NCBI GenBank assembly: GCA_964489705.1
Contig: CAZAZQ010000033.1
Location: forward strand, 1 to 14,288
DNA length: 14,288 bases
From: CAZAZQ01 sp964489705
GTDB taxonomy: Bacteria > Zixibacteria > MSB-5A5 > GN15 > FEB-12
Direction: 5' to 3'
Positions 7,796-14,288 of the stretch are shown here, one piece after another. Under the pieces are notes generated by a model. It was given only the letters and a program-made list of their open reading frames with translations. It ran no database searches and was not told the DNA's origin. The first letter of the stretch is position 1, and the number at the start of each line of letters is the position of its first letter. Both the position numbers and the translations under genes were made by a program.

Positions 7796-9997
7796 TTAGA
7801 AGCATGACGGCGGCGCACTTCCACCCTTGAAGAGATAATTCACCAAGTACGTCAAGTCGGCGACGTTGATACCTCCGGAACCGTCGACGTCCGCTTCCGC
7901 TTCACAGTACGGGGCGGCGCCGCCCTTGAACAAGTAGTCGACCAGAAAAGTCAAATCGGCAACGTTAACATCATCAAAGATATCCCCGTCGGCGTTTCCT
8001 CGAATTCCGGAACAACAGCTTACATGAATGACTCCGGCTTTCGGATAAGGCGCATACGTCGCCACGCTCCCGGAAAATTCGGGCAAATAGGAGGAATAGC
8101 CGTCAACTTCAATCAAAGCCGAATCGGTCGGCGGCGCCCACGGCACACTGAAGTACAGCTTCAACACCGCTCCTTCACCTGCCGGAAGCTCGGAGGAGGT
8201 CGTCTCCAGCTTGATGGTTATCTGTCCGTAATTGGGGTTGAAGTGCAAATATGACTGGGTTTCGAAATAGCTGGTCCGACAACCCGCCGTCGAAAAACTA
8301 TCATAGGTAATATTCAACGAACCGGAAAACTCAACCGGGATGACCACCCTATCCATCGGCAGAACATTTTTAGCATAAATCGTCATTTCCACGGTTGTGT
8401 TCACCCCCGCCAGAATATCCTCGGCACGCAAGGTATCAGCTAAAGCAATCACATAATCATTTCGTGCCATTGCGAGCGTGTCTCCACCGGTATCAATGAC
8501 AAGGGAAACGTCAAACATACCGGGAGTCTCATAGACGTGAGTGACGGTCTCAACGGTCACCGTATCCCCTGTACCGTCACCGAAATCCCACATCCAACTA
8601 TCCACCGAGTATTGCGATGTCCCGGTGAAATTCACTTCAAACGGCACCCACCCAAAAGTGGTGTCCGCTTCGAACATAATGCCGCGATCAGGCTCGATGT
8701 AGAGAACCATTACCTCGTTGCTCTGGTAGCAGGGGTCGGGATCCATCGGGCAGTAGTAATTGTCCAAGGTATACCACGTGTTATGCCCGTCATCCCACCC
8801 GTAATTCATGTGGTACTGCTTGACAATCGGGTCGCCGATTTCCCGCCAGCCGTCACAGACCACCGAGTGCCCGGTCATGAAATACCAGATGGGACGATTC
8901 GCATTGATTTCGTTTTTTATCATGTTAAACCAATCCGTGGAATTATACCCCGTGCGGATGACTTCGACCATTTGGTCGAGATAACGGAAATGCGTTTCAA
9001 AAGCACTCATACAATACGGAATATCCGACTGGTAAATCCCCGACCCGCAAAAGCCGTAATCCATTTCAAAGGCAACTCCGACTTCATAGTTGAGCTCCGC
9101 CAGAGCAGCTTCTTCGGCGGGCGTACAATTAGGCGGGCAATCGTCGGGAATATTCGCCCAGTCATACTCATCCGAAAAATCCGCCGACAGCGTCTGTCCA
9201 GGCGTACTTCCACCGCAAGAGTTATCACCGTTCCAGTAATAGGAATGGCTGCCGTTTCCCGCGGGTGGCCATTGATGGTACGCCATAATCTGGGCCGCAG
9301 CTGTTGCCACACATCCGGTCACGCACCGTCCCCCATCGCCCAGAGGGCAGTCATCATTATAGGGAGAGCCCTGATGCCATGAAGTCGTCAGCAACGGACC
9401 GACCTCGTCCAAGGGGATGCGGGTACTCTTATTGAACGAAGCGGAGAACGTCTTCGGCGCCACGGCAAAAAACGACCACTGCGGTTTGTACTCCTGCCCC
9501 AATGGCTCATACCCGGACATCGGCTGGGTAGCGTCCATACTTCCGTACACCTTGACAAAAGTGCGTACCCGATCCTGCAACACTTCCCGAATCATCTTTG
9601 CAAATCCCTGGGGCTTATAAACGTCAAGATTGCTTTCATCGGAACAGGCTTTTACCGGGGGAAGTTCTTTCAACACCGGCACGATAACATACCCCTGGGG
9701 CAAAATTGAGAAGCACATCCCCACCAACGTGTCATTTTCGATAATGGGAGTTGCTTTATCGATACGCGGGTCGGTCGACCCCGCCCATGAACCCTTTGCC
9801 GCCACCATATACGTCAACCAATTCTGACACACCTCTTCCATTTCCGCCGGGGTTGCTTTTTCCGCATGTACCGCTTGAGCGGAAAAGAGAATCATCGAAA
9901 AAATCAAGAAAAGGACACCCACCTTCAGTCCTGCGCGCTCCCACCATTTCCCTGCCTTCAAAGAAGACAAAACCCTGTTGTACCTTTGGGAAATCAT
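7796..9997 (-). CDS. secreted C10 cysteine peptidase with PKD and dockerin-like tail (copy 2)
   Basis: A 733-residue paralogue of the neighbouring C10 peptidase, similar along its whole length. Signal peptide with core about residues 26-40 and cleavage after VHA (45), leaving EKATP as in the other copy. The propeptide runs to about 190. The catalytic domain has Cys229 in TGCVATAAAQ, His377 in TGHSVVCDGW and YHMNYGWDD. It is followed by a PKD domain (WDFGDG at 470-475), a beta-rich cohesin-like region about 522-655 and two dockerin-like repeats (about 667-690 and 702-723) flanked by CC at 661-662, C698 and C732. ATG 9997 is preceded by AGAAGG with 6-nt spacing. It is the upstream member of the tandem pair, with the only promoter candidate I found at 10036-10041, so the pair is probably co-transcribed. 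Active-site residues are intact, so both copies are predicted active. Confidence 0.92.
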   Translation of the reverse strand: MISQRYNRVLSSLKAGKWWERAGLKVGVLFLIFSMILFSAQAVHAEKATPAEMEEVCQNWLTYMVAAKGSWAGSTDPRIDKATPIIENDTLVGMCFSILPQGYVIVPVLKELPPVKACSDESNLDVYKPQGFAKMIREVLQDRVRTFVKVYGSMDATQPMSGYEPLGQEYKPQWSFFAVAPKTFSASFNKSTRIPLDEVGPLLTTSWHQGSPYNDDCPLGDGGRCVTGCVATAAAQIMAYHQWPPAGNGSHSYYWNGDNSCGGSTPGQTLSADFSDEYDWANIPDDCPPNCTPAEEAALAELNYEVGVAFEMDYGFCGSGIYQSDIPYCMSAFETHFRYLDQMVEVIRTGYNSTDWFNMIKNEINANRPIWYFMTGHSVVCDGWREIGDPIVKQYHMNYGWDDGHNTWYTLDNYYCPMDPDPCYQSNEVMVLYIEPDRGIMFEADTTFGWVPFEVNFTGTSQYSVDSWMWDFGDGTGDTVTVETVTHVYETPGMFDVSLVIDTGGDTLAMARNDYVIALADTLRAEDILAGVNTTVEMTIYAKNVLPMDRVVIPVEFSGSLNITYDSFSTAGCRTSYFETQSYLHFNPNYGQITIKLETTSSELPAGEGAVLKLYFSVPWAPPTDSALIEVDGYSSYLPEFSGSVATYAPYPKAGVIHVSCCSGIRGNADGDIFDDVNVADLTFLVDYLFKGGAAPYCEAEADVDGSGGINVADLTYLVNYLFKGGSAPPSCF

Positions 9998-10035
9998 ACG
10001 TCACCTTCTGTGTTTTTATTGTTAACTTATGCTCT

Positions 10036-10041
10036 ATTATA
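10036..10041 (-). promoter_or_regulatory. possible -10 element for the C10 peptidase pair
   Basis: On the minus strand a perfect TATAAT occurs 38 nt before the ATG at 9997. Seventeen nt further upstream the hexamer is TTCTTG (10064-10059), a poor match to TTGACA. The promoter would therefore be weak, activator-dependent or read by a different sigma factor. The call is based on the -10 match only. Confidence 0.35.
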
Positions 10042-10146
10042 ATCTTCGGGCAAAACCCCAAGAACATGAACAGCCACCTCAGACAATTTCGTTTGCATGA
10101 AAACCGTTTGTCTCATGTTACCGATTGCATGTGGTATAAACGGAAG

Positions 10147-10190
10147 TAATCTTGCTTAACCGCTTATTGTCCATAAAGTTAAGCTTATTA
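10147..10190. repeat. imperfect inverted repeat
   Basis: GCTTAAC (10154-10160) and GTTAAGC (10178-10184) form perfect 7-bp arms around a 17-nt spacer. Outer arms TAAT (10147-10150) and ATTA (10187-10190) extend the symmetry with a one-base offset. It lies over 100 nt upstream of the possible C10 promoter. It could be a regulatory dyad or a chance AT-rich structure. Confidence 0.3.
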
Positions 10191-10346
10191 CGGCACTATT
10201 ACCACCTTCCCCCTTACCAACGTACTTTTTGCGGGAAGGCTTATTTTACAAGTCAGGCGAGAAAGACTGACCGTACTATCCAAAATATACGAAATTCGGA
10301 TTTTTATGCAACAATTTTTCCGGACATTGGCAAAGACAGCAAAAAA

Positions 10347-10389
10347 AGAGGCTTTGCGTGAGGCAAACTCATGCCCCAGCAAAGCCTCT
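10347..10389 (-). terminator. Rho-independent terminator of the S9A peptidase gene
   Basis: Perfect 11-bp arms AGAGGCTTTGC (10347-10357) and GCAAAGCCTCT (10379-10389). Inside the 21-nt loop, a further small stem TGAG/CTCA (10359-10362 and 10368-10371) can form. On the minus strand the stem is followed by a run of T from 10347 down to 10341, the ideal terminator layout, 36 nt after the peptidase stop codon. Confidence 0.9.
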
Positions 10390-10425
10390 GGCACATCCAA
10401 ATCTTATCGATTCAACTCGGTGACG

Positions 10426-12561
10426 TCATTTGGAAATTCCGAACAAATCGAGCATAAAGGCATATTCGAAGGCAACGTCTTTCAAGTAGTCATAGCGTCC
10501 CGACGCTCCGCCATGTCCGGCGGACATTTTCGTCTTCAACAGCAGAAGGTTATCGTCGGTTTTCAGAGCCCGCAATTTGGCAACCCATTTCGCCGGTTCC
10601 CAGTAGCTCACCCGGGCATCGTTCAATCCTGCGGTCACCAAAATATTCGGGTAGTCCTTCGCCTCCACGTTGTCATAGGGGGAGTAGGATTTGATGTAAA
10701 AATAATACTCTTCTTCATGCGGATTTCCCCACTCCTCGTATTCGATGACCGTCAACGGCAACGAAGGATCAAGCATGGTATTCAAGACGTCGACAAACGG
10801 CACATCGGCGACCACTCCCTTGAAAAGATCGGGACGCATATTGGTCACCGCTCCCATCAGCAAGCCGCCGGCACTTCCCCCGGAAATGACGAGATACTCG
10901 GGAGAGGTATATTTCTCGGCAATGAGATGCTCGGCACAAGCAATGAAATCAATGAAAGTGTTTTTCTTGTGAAGCAGTTTCCCTTGCTCGTACCACCAGC
11001 GTCCCATCTCGCTTCCTCCGCGGACATGTGCGATGGCATAGATAAAGCCCCTATCCAGCAAGCTCAACCGGCTGGAAGAAAAATACGGATCCATGCTGGC
11101 GCCGTATGCCCCGTAACCATACAGGAGTAAGGGATTCTTGCCGTTTTTCACCATCCCTTTTTTGTACACCAGTGAAATCGGCACCTCTACTCCATCCGGA
11201 GAAGTAGCGAAAATTCTTTCGGACTGGTACTGACTGGGATCATAGCCGCCAAGCACTTCGTACCGCTTTTTCAACTCCCGCTGTTTGGTCTTCATATTGT
11301 AATCGTAAACCGAGCGCGGCGTCACCAGCGACATGTAGGTAAACCGAAGCAGGTCGGTATCGTACTCGCGATTGCCGCCCGCCCAGAAAGAATAGACCGG
11401 TTCGGGGAACTGTACATAATGAGTCTCCCCGGTCGTATAATCGTAGATGCGCATCTTTTTCAAGCCTCTTTCGCGCTCATATACGACAAGGTAATTTTTG
11501 AAGACATCGTACCCTTCCAGCAAGACCGAATCCCGATGAGGAATAATTTCTTTCCAATTCTTCTTTGCCGGTCGAGTCACGGGGGCTTCCATGAGCTTGA
11601 AATTCTTCGCCTTGTCGTTGGTCATAATGATAAACTTATCCCCGTGATGACTGACGTAGTATTCCATTTCGTGTTGGCGGGGATGGATACGTTTGAACTT
11701 CCGGTTGGGAGTATCGGCATTCAGGTACCATACTTCCGTCGTGGTGTTACTTTCCAGAGTTATCAACAGGTATGCTTTACTGCGGGTTTTATCGATATTG
11801 AGAAAGAAGGCTTCGTCTTTTTCATGGAACATCAGAGCGTCATTTTCGTAATCGGAGCCCAGAGTATGGCGAAAGAGTTTATCGGGACGGCGGGTGGAAT
11901 CGAGGGTGGAGTAGAAAATCGTCTTGTTGTCGTTTGCCCATTCCAGCGAGCCGGACATATTCGGAATCGTGTCCTTCAGGGTTTTGCCGGTGCGGAGATC
12001 TTTCACATAGAGAGTATACACCTCAGCGCCGGTTGTATCGACGGTATAGGCAAGCAGGTTATCATCGGGGCTCACTAAAAGGGCGCCGACAGAAAAGAAC
12101 TCATGTCCTTCTGCTAAAGCGTTTACGTCAAGCAGTACTTCTTCCGGGGCCTCCAAGCTTCCTTTTTTGCGGCAATAGATACGATACTGCTTGCCCTGCT
12201 CGGTGCGTGAATAATAGTAGTAATCCCCTTCCCGCTCCGGCACAGTCAAATCCGTCTCCTTAATACGCCCCACCATTTCATCGTACAGTTTCTTCTGAAA
12301 TTTTTCGGTGTGTTTCATCATCGCCTTGGTGTAGGCGTTCTCCGCTTCGAGGTATTTGATGACCTCAGGATTCGATTTCTCGCGGAGCCAATAATAATTG
12401 TCGACTCGGACATCACCGAACAAGGTGTCGACCTTCGGCTCGATTTTTGCAATCGGCGGTTGCGGCGGCTGCTTCTTAGCGCATCCTACCGCCAGCACCA
12501 GCACTGCCCCGCTGAAGAAAATCGCCACATACGACAGCATCGCTTTGATATGAATAAGCAT
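10426..12561 (-). CDS. oligopeptidase B-type S9A serine peptidase, lipoprotein
   Basis: A 711-residue prolyl-oligopeptidase-fold enzyme, closest in motifs to oligopeptidase B (protease II), which cuts small peptides after Arg or Lys. The N-terminal beta-propeller (about 50-450) opens with VDNYYWLREKSNPEV. The hydrolase domain has nucleophile Ser563 in SGGSAGG, Asp648 in GLNDARVSYWEPAKW and His683 in SAGHGG. Glu607 and Glu609 in IEYEEWGNP match the acidic pair that gives basic P1 preference in oligopeptidase B. Most known oligopeptidase B enzymes are cytosolic. Here an N-terminal hydrophobic segment ends in LAVGC (Cys27), a lipobox, so the protein is probably a membrane-anchored lipoprotein. 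Start ATG 12561 is set by AAGGAG 8 nt upstream; an extension to 12606 lacks support. It has its own promoter and a terminator, so it is probably monocistronic. Confidence 0.93.
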   Translation of the reverse strand: MLIHIKAMLSYVAIFFSGAVLVLAVGCAKKQPPQPPIAKIEPKVDTLFGDVRVDNYYWLREKSNPEVIKYLEAENAYTKAMMKHTEKFQKKLYDEMVGRIKETDLTVPEREGDYYYYSRTEQGKQYRIYCRKKGSLEAPEEVLLDVNALAEGHEFFSVGALLVSPDDNLLAYTVDTTGAEVYTLYVKDLRTGKTLKDTIPNMSGSLEWANDNKTIFYSTLDSTRRPDKLFRHTLGSDYENDALMFHEKDEAFFLNIDKTRSKAYLLITLESNTTTEVWYLNADTPNRKFKRIHPRQHEMEYYVSHHGDKFIIMTNDKAKNFKLMEAPVTRPAKKNWKEIIPHRDSVLLEGYDVFKNYLVVYERERGLKKMRIYDYTTGETHYVQFPEPVYSFWAGGNREYDTDLLRFTYMSLVTPRSVYDYNMKTKQRELKKRYEVLGGYDPSQYQSERIFATSPDGVEVPISLVYKKGMVKNGKNPLLLYGYGAYGASMDPYFSSSRLSLLDRGFIYAIAHVRGGSEMGRWWYEQGKLLHKKNTFIDFIACAEHLIAEKYTSPEYLVISGGSAGGLLMGAVTNMRPDLFKGVVADVPFVDVLNTMLDPSLPLTVIEYEEWGNPHEEEYYFYIKSYSPYDNVEAKDYPNILVTAGLNDARVSYWEPAKWVAKLRALKTDDNLLLLKTKMSAGHGGASGRYDYLKDVAFEYAFMLDLFGISK

Positions 12562-12594
12562 CTGCCCGTCTCCTTGTATCAAGTCGCATAAATC

Positions 12595-12610
12595 CGTTAT
12601 CATCATAACG
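12595..12610. promoter_or_regulatory. operator-like dyad at the S9A gene start site
   Basis: CGTTAT (12595-12600) and ATAACG (12605-12610) form a perfect 6-bp dyad around CATC. It begins 5 nt downstream of the -10 hexamer, where transcription should start. It could be a repressor operator or a hairpin at the very 5' end of the mRNA; it is short enough to be chance. Confidence 0.3.
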
Positions 12611-12615
12611 AGGAG

Positions 12616-12643
12616 ATTAAATACATCTTCGGCGACAAGTCAA
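12616..12643 (-). promoter_or_regulatory. sigma70-like promoter of the S9A peptidase gene
   Basis: On the minus strand, TTGACT (12643-12638) and TTTAAT (12621-12616) each match the consensus at 5 of 6 positions and are separated by 16 nt. Transcription would begin near 12609, giving a leader of roughly 48 nt before the ATG at 12561. It sits in the 117-nt gap after the Nudix gene, supporting separate transcription. Confidence 0.6.
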
Positions 12644-12678
12644 CGTTCCGACCGAAAAAAGAATGCTTCCACGGCGTT

Positions 12679-13230
12679 TCAGAGCAACTTTTCGACTGCT
12701 TCGTGCAATGCGGCACGATAGTGTAACCCGGCTACATCCGTCTGTCTCATAATCGCCGAGAAAGTTTGAAAGTCCTTAAGTGACGCCAAGCGCACTTCTC
12801 GTATCTCCTCATGATCGGTAAATTGAAAATCTCCGGAGAGATAACGGGCTTGAAACACATACGAGTTCCATTCGATGGTGCCGTGTTCCCCTTCAAACGT
12901 AACGTCGGTCTCCAAAAGAAACCGTTCCAAAACGATGGAGCAGCCCGTCTCCTCGTACGCCTCCCGCAGCATTCCGTCTTCCAACGGCTCTCCCGGTCTC
13001 ACTCCACCCGACGGCGCCCGGTACAACTTCGGCGGATAAAAATGCTTGGCGATAACGATAAACCGTTCGTCTTTTACGATATAGAGAGTGAAATCATGCT
13101 TTCTTCCGTGCTTCTGCGACGAGCGAATCCGGGCATACTCCTTCTCGCTTACCGGAAAAGAAAAAGCGGCGTGACTGGGAGTTCCGTACCGTTGTTTCAA
13201 AACATCGAGTCTATCGGGAGTGACGTACAT
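12679..13230 (-). CDS. Nudix hydrolase
   Basis: A 183-residue cytosolic Nudix-fold enzyme that would hydrolyse a nucleoside diphosphate linked to another moiety; the substrate cannot be predicted. The complete Nudix box fits Gx5Ex7REUxEExGU: G75, E81, then R89-E90-A-Y-E93-E94-T-G-C97. The preceding strand reads FIVIAKHFYPPKLYRAPSGG. About 45 residues precede the core and may form a substrate-specific extension. ATG 13230 follows the M24 peptidase stop codon by 2 nt, so translation is coupled and the two genes form an operon; the ribosome site is otherwise weak. No terminator-like hairpin with a U-tract was seen after its stop, so some read-through into the S9A gene is possible. Confidence 0.9.
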   Translation of the reverse strand: MYVTPDRLDVLKQRYGTPSHAAFSFPVSEKEYARIRSSQKHGRKHDFTLYIVKDERFIVIAKHFYPPKLYRAPSGGVRPGEPLEDGMLREAYEETGCSIVLERFLLETDVTFEGEHGTIEWNSYVFQARYLSGDFQFTDHEEIREVRLASLKDFQTFSAIMRQTDVAGLHYRAALHEAVEKLL

Positions 13231-13232
13231 TT

Positions 13233-14288
13233 TTACGCCAGCGGAACTATGGACGTTTGAAGCGGGAGCGTCGTCACTTCGACTCCCTGCGGTGTAATCA
13301 AGACATCGATTTCCGTCCGAAAACCGACGTGGTCAAAATAAACGCCCGGCTCGATGGAGAAAAGATGCCCCGGCTGAAGCTGTCGCCGGTCTTGGGTTTC
13401 CAAGTTGTCGATATTAGGACCTACTCCGTGCACTTCCTGCATAATCGAGTGCCCGGTGCGATGGGTAAACCGCTCGCCGTACCCTGCTTTCACGACCACC
13501 TCACGACAAGCGTCGTCGATCTCGAACCCGTACACCGGTTCCCCGCGCCCAACACGAGCACGAACGAAAGAAACCGCCGTATCGCGAGCTTCGGTAATAA
13601 TCGAAAAGAACCGGTGATACTCCTCGGGAATTTCTTCTTCTCTTCCGGCGTAGGCAACCCAGGTAATATCGGCATAGACGCCGTCGGGATGGTTCTTTTT
13701 TGCCCACATGTCAATGAGCACAAGACCGCCCGGTTGAATCACGGCGGTGTTGTCCTCCGACGGTTCGAAATGCGGATTCCCGGCATGAGCGTCCACCGCA
13801 CAGATAGGAGGATGAGCGGTGGTCATATCGTGAGCCTCAAACTGTTCGAGGATGAACCGGACGACCTCAAACTCGGTGAGGGGTCGTTTCTCTTTCAAAG
13901 ATTGCGCGATAAAAGCAAAGGCGGCATCCTTAATCACCATAATGTCACGCGCCGCCAAGCGATGCTGCGCCATTTGCGCGTCGGTTAAACGAGCCTGAAA
14001 ATGAGCCACCAAGTCGGCGGAGGAAACCACCTCTACTCCAAAGCTCCGCACCAACTCCACCGTCCCGGCGTCGACCAACCCGATATACGGCAACCGCCCC
14101 GACGGGGAATACTCCATCGCCACCCGCATCCCTGACGAAAGCCACGACGATAAAGTCGCTTCAAGCAGGCGGTAACTGCTATACGTGACAATCTCTCCCT
14201 CTACCCCGGCAAAGGTATCTTTCTCAATGGCGGAGACCAGCGCCCGCGGCGTTCCTTCTTGCGGAATAAAATAAAACGATCGTCGGGT
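13233..14288 (-). CDS. M24 family metallopeptidase (Xaa-Pro peptidase type), 5' partial
   Basis: The reading frame is open through 14288, so the N-terminus lies outside the window; 352 residues are visible. The start of the visible part (RRSFYFIPQEGTPRALV) belongs to the creatinase-like N-terminal domain. The C-terminal pita-bread domain carries the five metal ligands expected of M24 peptidases. Counting from the internal Met at 14129, these are D140 (LIDMW), D154 (YADITW), H227 (RTGHSIMQEVHG), E260 (SIEPGVYF) and E273 (RTEIDV). Such enzymes remove N-terminal residues ahead of proline or split Xaa-Pro dipeptides using two metal ions, usually in the cytosol. Exact specificity (aminopeptidase P versus prolidase) is not decidable from this. 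It is the upstream partner of the Nudix gene, 2 nt apart. Confidence 0.92.
   Translation of the reverse strand, partial: TRRSFYFIPQEGTPRALVSAIEKDTFAGVEGEIVTYSSYRLLEATLSSWLSSGMRVAMEYSPSGRLPYIGLVDAGTVELVRSFGVEVVSSADLVAHFQARLTDAQMAQHRLAARDIMVIKDAAFAFIAQSLKEKRPLTEFEVVRFILEQFEAHDMTTAHPPICAVDAHAGNPHFEPSEDNTAVIQPGGLVLIDMWAKKNHPDGVYADITWVAYAGREEEIPEEYHRFFSIITEARDTAVSFVRARVGRGEPVYGFEIDDACREVVVKAGYGERFTHRTGHSIMQEVHGVGPNIDNLETQDRRQLQPGHLFSIEPGVYFDHVGFRTEIDVLITPQGVEVTTLPLQTSIVPLA

Larger units (their letters stand above)
9998..10425. other. 428-nt intergenic region upstream of the C10 pair
   Basis: No credible gene. It contains, from left to right, the ribosome site and a promoter-like -10 for the C10 pair, interrupted inverted repeats at about 10081-10114 and 10147-10190, and the terminator of the S9A peptidase gene at 10347-10389. 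The stretch 10191-10340 shows nothing I recognise. AT content is clearly higher than in flanking genes, as expected for a regulatory spacer. Confidence 0.6.

Noticed and set aside
7707..7805. N-terminal extension of C10 copy 1 to an ATG at 7805
   Set aside because: It would overlap the upstream gene, run through the intercistronic hairpin and put 33 residues ahead of a good signal peptide; ATG 7706 has a well-placed ribosome site.
8537..9382. 281-codon plus-strand frame inside C10 copy 2
   Set aside because: It is the complement of the catalytic domain coding sequence; the minus-strand product is unambiguous and the plus-strand product has no family resemblance.
10152..10361. 69-codon plus-strand frame in the intergenic region
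   Set aside because: No ribosome site, no recognisable motif, and it ends inside the terminator stem of the opposite gene.
10306..11130. 274-codon plus-strand frame crossing the terminator into the S9A gene
   Set aside because: It reads antisense through the conserved catalytic Ser/Asp/His region and starts inside the terminator of the opposite gene.
11419..12078. 219-codon plus-strand frame
   Set aside because: Antisense shadow of the beta-propeller coding region of the S9A peptidase.
1..14288. CRISPR array, tRNA, rRNA, insertion sequence, or defence or secondary-metabolite cluster
   Set aside because: No regularly spaced repeats, cloverleaf, ribosomal core sequence, transposase motif or terminal repeat was seen on either strand.

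Overview
The window (base composition near 50% GC by eye) looks like chromosome of an uncultured, Gram-negative-type bacterium. The strongest lineage hint is the style of the two C-terminal dockerin-like tails (GNADGD...NVADLTFLVDYLF, then a second DGSGG-type repeat, both flanked by cysteines). I associate this style with candidate phylum Zixibacteria and relatives in the FCB group. That placement is inference from pattern memory; no rRNA or marker gene is present.

Layout. (1) Positions 1-59, minus strand: the first 19 codons of a secreted protein with a TTG start, running off the left edge. (2) About 351-5454, plus strand: a tight five-gene signalling operon. It encodes a periplasmic ABC-type substrate-binding protein with no permease or ATPase, a membrane sensor histidine kinase, two stand-alone receiver proteins, and a receiver-GAF-like-histidine kinase. 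No DNA-binding or enzymatic output domain is encoded. (3) A hairpin terminator at 5470-5499 lies between this operon and the convergent minus-strand genes. (4) 5526-9997, minus strand: two tandem paralogous secreted C10 (streptopain-like) cysteine peptidases. Each has propeptide, catalytic domain, PKD domain, a beta-rich cohesin-like region and a dockerin-like tail; a hairpin separates the two genes. (5) 9998-10425: a 428-nt intergenic region with a possible promoter for the peptidase pair and a strong terminator for the next gene. (6) 10426-12561, minus strand: an oligopeptidase B-type S9A serine peptidase carrying a lipoprotein signal, with a good sigma70-like promoter. (7) 12679-14288, minus strand: a Nudix hydrolase directly downstream of an M24 (Xaa-Pro peptidase type) metallopeptidase that runs off the right edge.

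Working model (inference). The right two thirds reads as a protein-degradation neighbourhood: secreted endopeptidases C10 x2, a membrane-anchored oligopeptidase cleaving after basic residues, and a cytosolic proline-dipeptide type peptidase. The left third is a periplasm-to-cytoplasm phosphorelay in which the binding protein could present a ligand to the kinase, with the final output encoded elsewhere. Nothing in the sequence proves that the two halves are functionally linked; they are convergent and separated by a terminator. No rRNA, tRNA, CRISPR array, insertion sequence or phage gene was seen.
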